Shown piece after piece: positions 34,877-36,886 of a stretch of DNA of 36,886 bases; position 1 is the stretch's first letter; each line of letters begins with the position of its first letter. Made by a program: the position numbers and the translations under genes. The notes beneath the pieces are model-generated. The model did not search any database, was not told where the DNA came from, and saw nothing but the letters and a program-made list of their open reading frames with translations. Source of the DNA: Paracoccaceae bacterium (GTDB lineage Bacteria > Pseudomonadota > Alphaproteobacteria > Rhodobacterales > Rhodobacteraceae); the NCBI GenBank assembly GCA_007693835.1, contig RECW01000142.1, positions 1 through 36,886 of the forward strand. The letters run 5' to 3'.

Positions 34877-36196
34877 CTACTGAACGATCGGCGTGTCTGC
34901 GAGGCCCTCGGGCTGTCCGACGACGACGAAATGCAGCGCATCGGGGTCCAGCACGCGGGCCGCGACCTGACGCACGTCATCGACCGTCACCGCCGCCACC
35001 AGGTCGTTGCGCCTCGCGATGTAGTCGATGCCGAGATCGTCCCGCTGCAGTCCCACGAGAGCGCGGGCGACCGCCGCGTTGCTGTCGAAGCGCAGCGCGT
35101 ACGCCCCGGTCAGGAAGCGGATCGCGCTGTCGAGCTCCTCTTCGGTCGGGCCGTCTTCGGCCATGCGGCGCCACTCGTCCCGGATCACCGAGATCGACTC
35201 GGCGACACGCTCGTTCGCCGTCCCGACGCCGCCCACCGTCAGCCCGGCCCGATCGAGCGGCAGCAGGTAGGCGTAGGTCGAGTAGGCGAGGCCCCGGTTC
35301 TGGCGGACTTCGGTCATCAGGCGGGAAGAGAAGCCGCCGCCACCCAGAATGTGGTTCATCACGAACGCAGCGATGAAGTCCGGATCGTCGCGGAGAAGGC
35401 CCGCGTGGCCGAACATCACGGTGGATTGCGGCGCGTCGAGGTCGATGACCGTCACGCCGCCGGCCAGCGCCGGCTCGACGGCCGGCAGGGCGGGTCGTTC
35501 GGCGGCGGGCAGAGCGTCGAAAAGCCGCTCCAGAAGCGGCGCGAGCGTCTCGGCGTCCACCGCGCCCACGACGCCGATCACCGCCGCGTCGCGGTTGAGG
35601 TGCCGTTCCCACGCCGCGGTCAGGCGGGCGGCGTCGATGGTCGCGACCGTCTCCTCGAAACCGGCGACCGGCCTGCCGTAGGCGTCGTCGGGGAAGGCTT
35701 CGGCGAAGAAGGCGAGCGACGCCTGCGTGTTCGGGTCCGTGGCCCCGCGCCGGATGCCGGCGATCGTCTGGGCGCGCACGCGCGCCAGCGGCGCATCGTC
35801 GAAGCGGGGTTCGGCGAGGGCGAGCCGCAGCAGGTCGATGCTTTCGTCGAGGTTTTCGACCAGCACGCGCGCCGAGACGGAGAACGAATCGCGGCTTGCG
35901 CTGAACCCGAACCGGGCGCCGAGGGCCTGCGCGGCCTCGGAGAACGCGACCGCGTCGAGGTCTCCGGCGCCCTCCTCCAGCATCGCGGCGAGGAACTGGG
36001 CCGCGCCCGCCTCCTCGGCGGGATCGAGCGACGCGCCGCCCGCGAAGGAGATTTCGATGGCGACCATCGGAATGGCGCGCTCCTCGACAAGCCACGCCTC
36101 GAGCCCGCCCGGGGTCGTCACGCGCTCGATGGAAGGCCCGGCGAAGGCGGCGACGGGGGCCAGCAGAAGCCCCGCTATGGCGGCGCGGATCGTCAT
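34877..36196 (-). CDS. M16 peptidase family protein, inactive-type subunit
   Basis: A 439-residue exported protein with signal peptide MTIRAAIAGLLLAPVAAFAG. It has two M16 halves: the first with the PMVAIEISFAGGASLDP strand and a typical helix, the second with GGGGFSSRLMTEVRQNRGLAYS (the R..Y substrate-binding motif) around 280-300. Where active M16 enzymes have the zinc motif HxxEH, it reads GAAQFLAAMLEEGAGD, with no His or Glu at the metal positions, so it is probably the non-catalytic partner. Its start overlaps the stop of the neighbouring M16 gene by ATGA, which fits a paired heterodimer in the periplasm. Confidence 0.92.
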   Translation of the reverse strand: MTIRAAIAGLLLAPVAAFAGPSIERVTTPGGLEAWLVEERAIPMVAIEISFAGGASLDPAEEAGAAQFLAAMLEEGAGDLDAVAFSEAAQALGARFGFSASRDSFSVSARVLVENLDESIDLLRLALAEPRFDDAPLARVRAQTIAGIRRGATDPNTQASLAFFAEAFPDDAYGRPVAGFEETVATIDAARLTAAWERHLNRDAAVIGVVGAVDAETLAPLLERLFDALPAAERPALPAVEPALAGGVTVIDLDAPQSTVMFGHAGLLRDDPDFIAAFVMNHILGGGGFSSRLMTEVRQNRGLAYSTYAYLLPLDRAGLTVGGVGTANERVAESISVIRDEWRRMAEDGPTEEELDSAIRFLTGAYALRFDSNAAVARALVGLQRDDLGIDYIARRNDLVAAVTVDDVRQVAARVLDPDALHFVVVGQPEGLADTPIVQ

Positions 36197-36886
36197 CCTT
36201 CCACTCCTTCCCGAATAGGCTCGGCGCGCGCCGTGTCGGCGGCGGGTTTCAACCAGCCCGTCACGGACGCCTCCGTCCGCAGCAGGGCGGCGGCGGCCTT
36301 GACGTCCTCCGCGGTGACGGCCTTGAGCAGGTCGGGCCAGTCGAGCACGTCCTGGACCGTCAGCCCGACGGAGAGCGCGGCGCCGAAGCGGCGCGCGAGG
36401 CCGGGCCCGCTGTCCTGGGCGAACACCTCCGAGGCCTGAACCCCGGTGCGGGCGCGCGCGAGCTCCGCCTCGGTGGGGCCCTCCGCGGCGAGCGCCGCCA
36501 TCACCGCGTCCACCGCCGCCTCCAGCGCTTCCGGCGCGACGCCGTCGGCCGGCATCGCGTAGACGCCGAAGCTCGTGTCGTCGACCGCGAGCCCCGAGTA
36601 GAAGGCGGCTACGGCGATGGCGATCTCCTGCTCGACCTGCAGCGCGCGCCCCATCCGCGAGGTCACGCCCGAACCGCCGAGCACTTCGGCGAGGATGGTC
36701 AGCGCGGCCGCCGTCTCCGCGTCGCCCGACACGCGCGACGGCACGAGATACTGCCGAAGCATGTAGGGCTGCGCGACGCGGGCGTCGCGCATCTCGATGC
36801 GCCTGGCCGCGCGGTGCGGCGGCTCCTGCACGCGCGCCTCGCGCGGCCGGCCCGACGGCTCGTGGTGGCCGAAGAACATCTCGGCG
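36193..36886 (-). CDS. M16 peptidase family protein (5' end cut by window edge)
   Basis: Only the C-terminal 230 or so residues are visible. They include the second M16 domain with QPYMLRQYLVPS, AAALTILAEVLGGSGVTSRMGRAL and a helical tail. An in-frame Met at 36879 is internal, since coding continues past it to the window edge. By position it should be the catalytic HxxEH subunit of the pair, but that motif would lie outside the window, so this cannot be verified. It overlaps the downstream inactive-type partner by four bases. Confidence 0.85.
   Translation of the reverse strand, partial: AEMFFGHHEPSGRPREARVQEPPHRAARRIEMRDARVAQPYMLRQYLVPSRVSGDAETAAALTILAEVLGGSGVTSRMGRALQVEQEIAIAVAAFYSGLAVDDTSFGVYAMPADGVAPEALEAAVDAVMAALAAEGPTEAELARARTGVQASEVFAQDSGPGLARRFGAALSVGLTVQDVLDWPDLLKAVTAEDVKAAAALLRTEASVTGWLKPAADTARAEPIREGVEG

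Overview
The window is very GC-rich (roughly 65-72% in most coding stretches) and almost fully coding. It looks like chromosomal DNA of a phototrophic alphaproteobacterium, most likely Rhodobacterales or a near relative. The evidence is the order dnaB-alr-mlaE-mlaF-(hypothetical)-radA-cvpA-purF-SDR, several families typical of alphaproteobacteria (a PAS_5-type protein, a TIGR02186-type protein, a CheB/CheR/PAS/kinase fusion), hemE beside a candidate replication origin, and a light-harvesting beta/alpha polypeptide pair, which occurs only in purple bacteria and their aerobic phototrophic relatives.

Layout. (1) 1-5955: a leftward amidase cut by the window edge, divergent from a rightward ABC importer of the urea/short-chain-amide class (two permeases, two ATPases, a Tat-type binding protein) and a small ABM-domain protein. 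Together these suggest uptake and hydrolysis of an amide as a nitrogen source. (2) 6127-16263: housekeeping genes, all rightward: replicative helicase, alanine racemase, MlaE/MlaF lipid transport, an unknown protein, RadA, CvpA, PurF, a short-chain dehydrogenase and an iron-type alcohol dehydrogenase. (3) 16376-17068: a PAS_5-type sensor preceded by a perfect 22-bp tandem duplication. (4) 17077-24665: a leftward set made of a 1439-residue CheB-CheR-PAS-histidine kinase, TrkH, a TauE/SafE-type exporter and its TIGR02186-type partner. (5) 24848-29450: pgi-tag, anmK (leftward) and tyrS. (6) 29505-31586: two tiny overlapping unknown genes, a non-coding AT-rich stretch with several TCCAC-core DnaA-box-like sites, and hemE, whose first 300 bases are unusually AT-rich. 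This is the best candidate for oriC. (7) 31633-33976: a DedA/VTT membrane protein, DsbB, a periplasmic cyclophilin and CoaD. (8) 34379-34741: the orphan light-harvesting beta and alpha genes, behind a promoter with a perfect TTGACA -35 overlapped by a PpsR/CrtJ-like motif and followed by hairpins. (9) 34877-36886: a pair of M16 peptidase-family proteins, the second cut by the right edge.

The most unusual item is the antenna pair. By ungapped comparison with remembered Rhodobacter sequences, the beta chain has Ala where beta chains normally keep their N-terminal conserved His. The alpha chain has a longer N-terminus and lacks the usual aromatic hydrogen-bond donors after its bacteriochlorophyll-binding His. 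The oriC region, the CheR-site substitutions in the giant kinase and the amide-use cluster are the next most interesting. No tRNA, rRNA, CRISPR array, insertion sequence or prophage was seen. All family comparisons are from memory and direct reading; no search was run.
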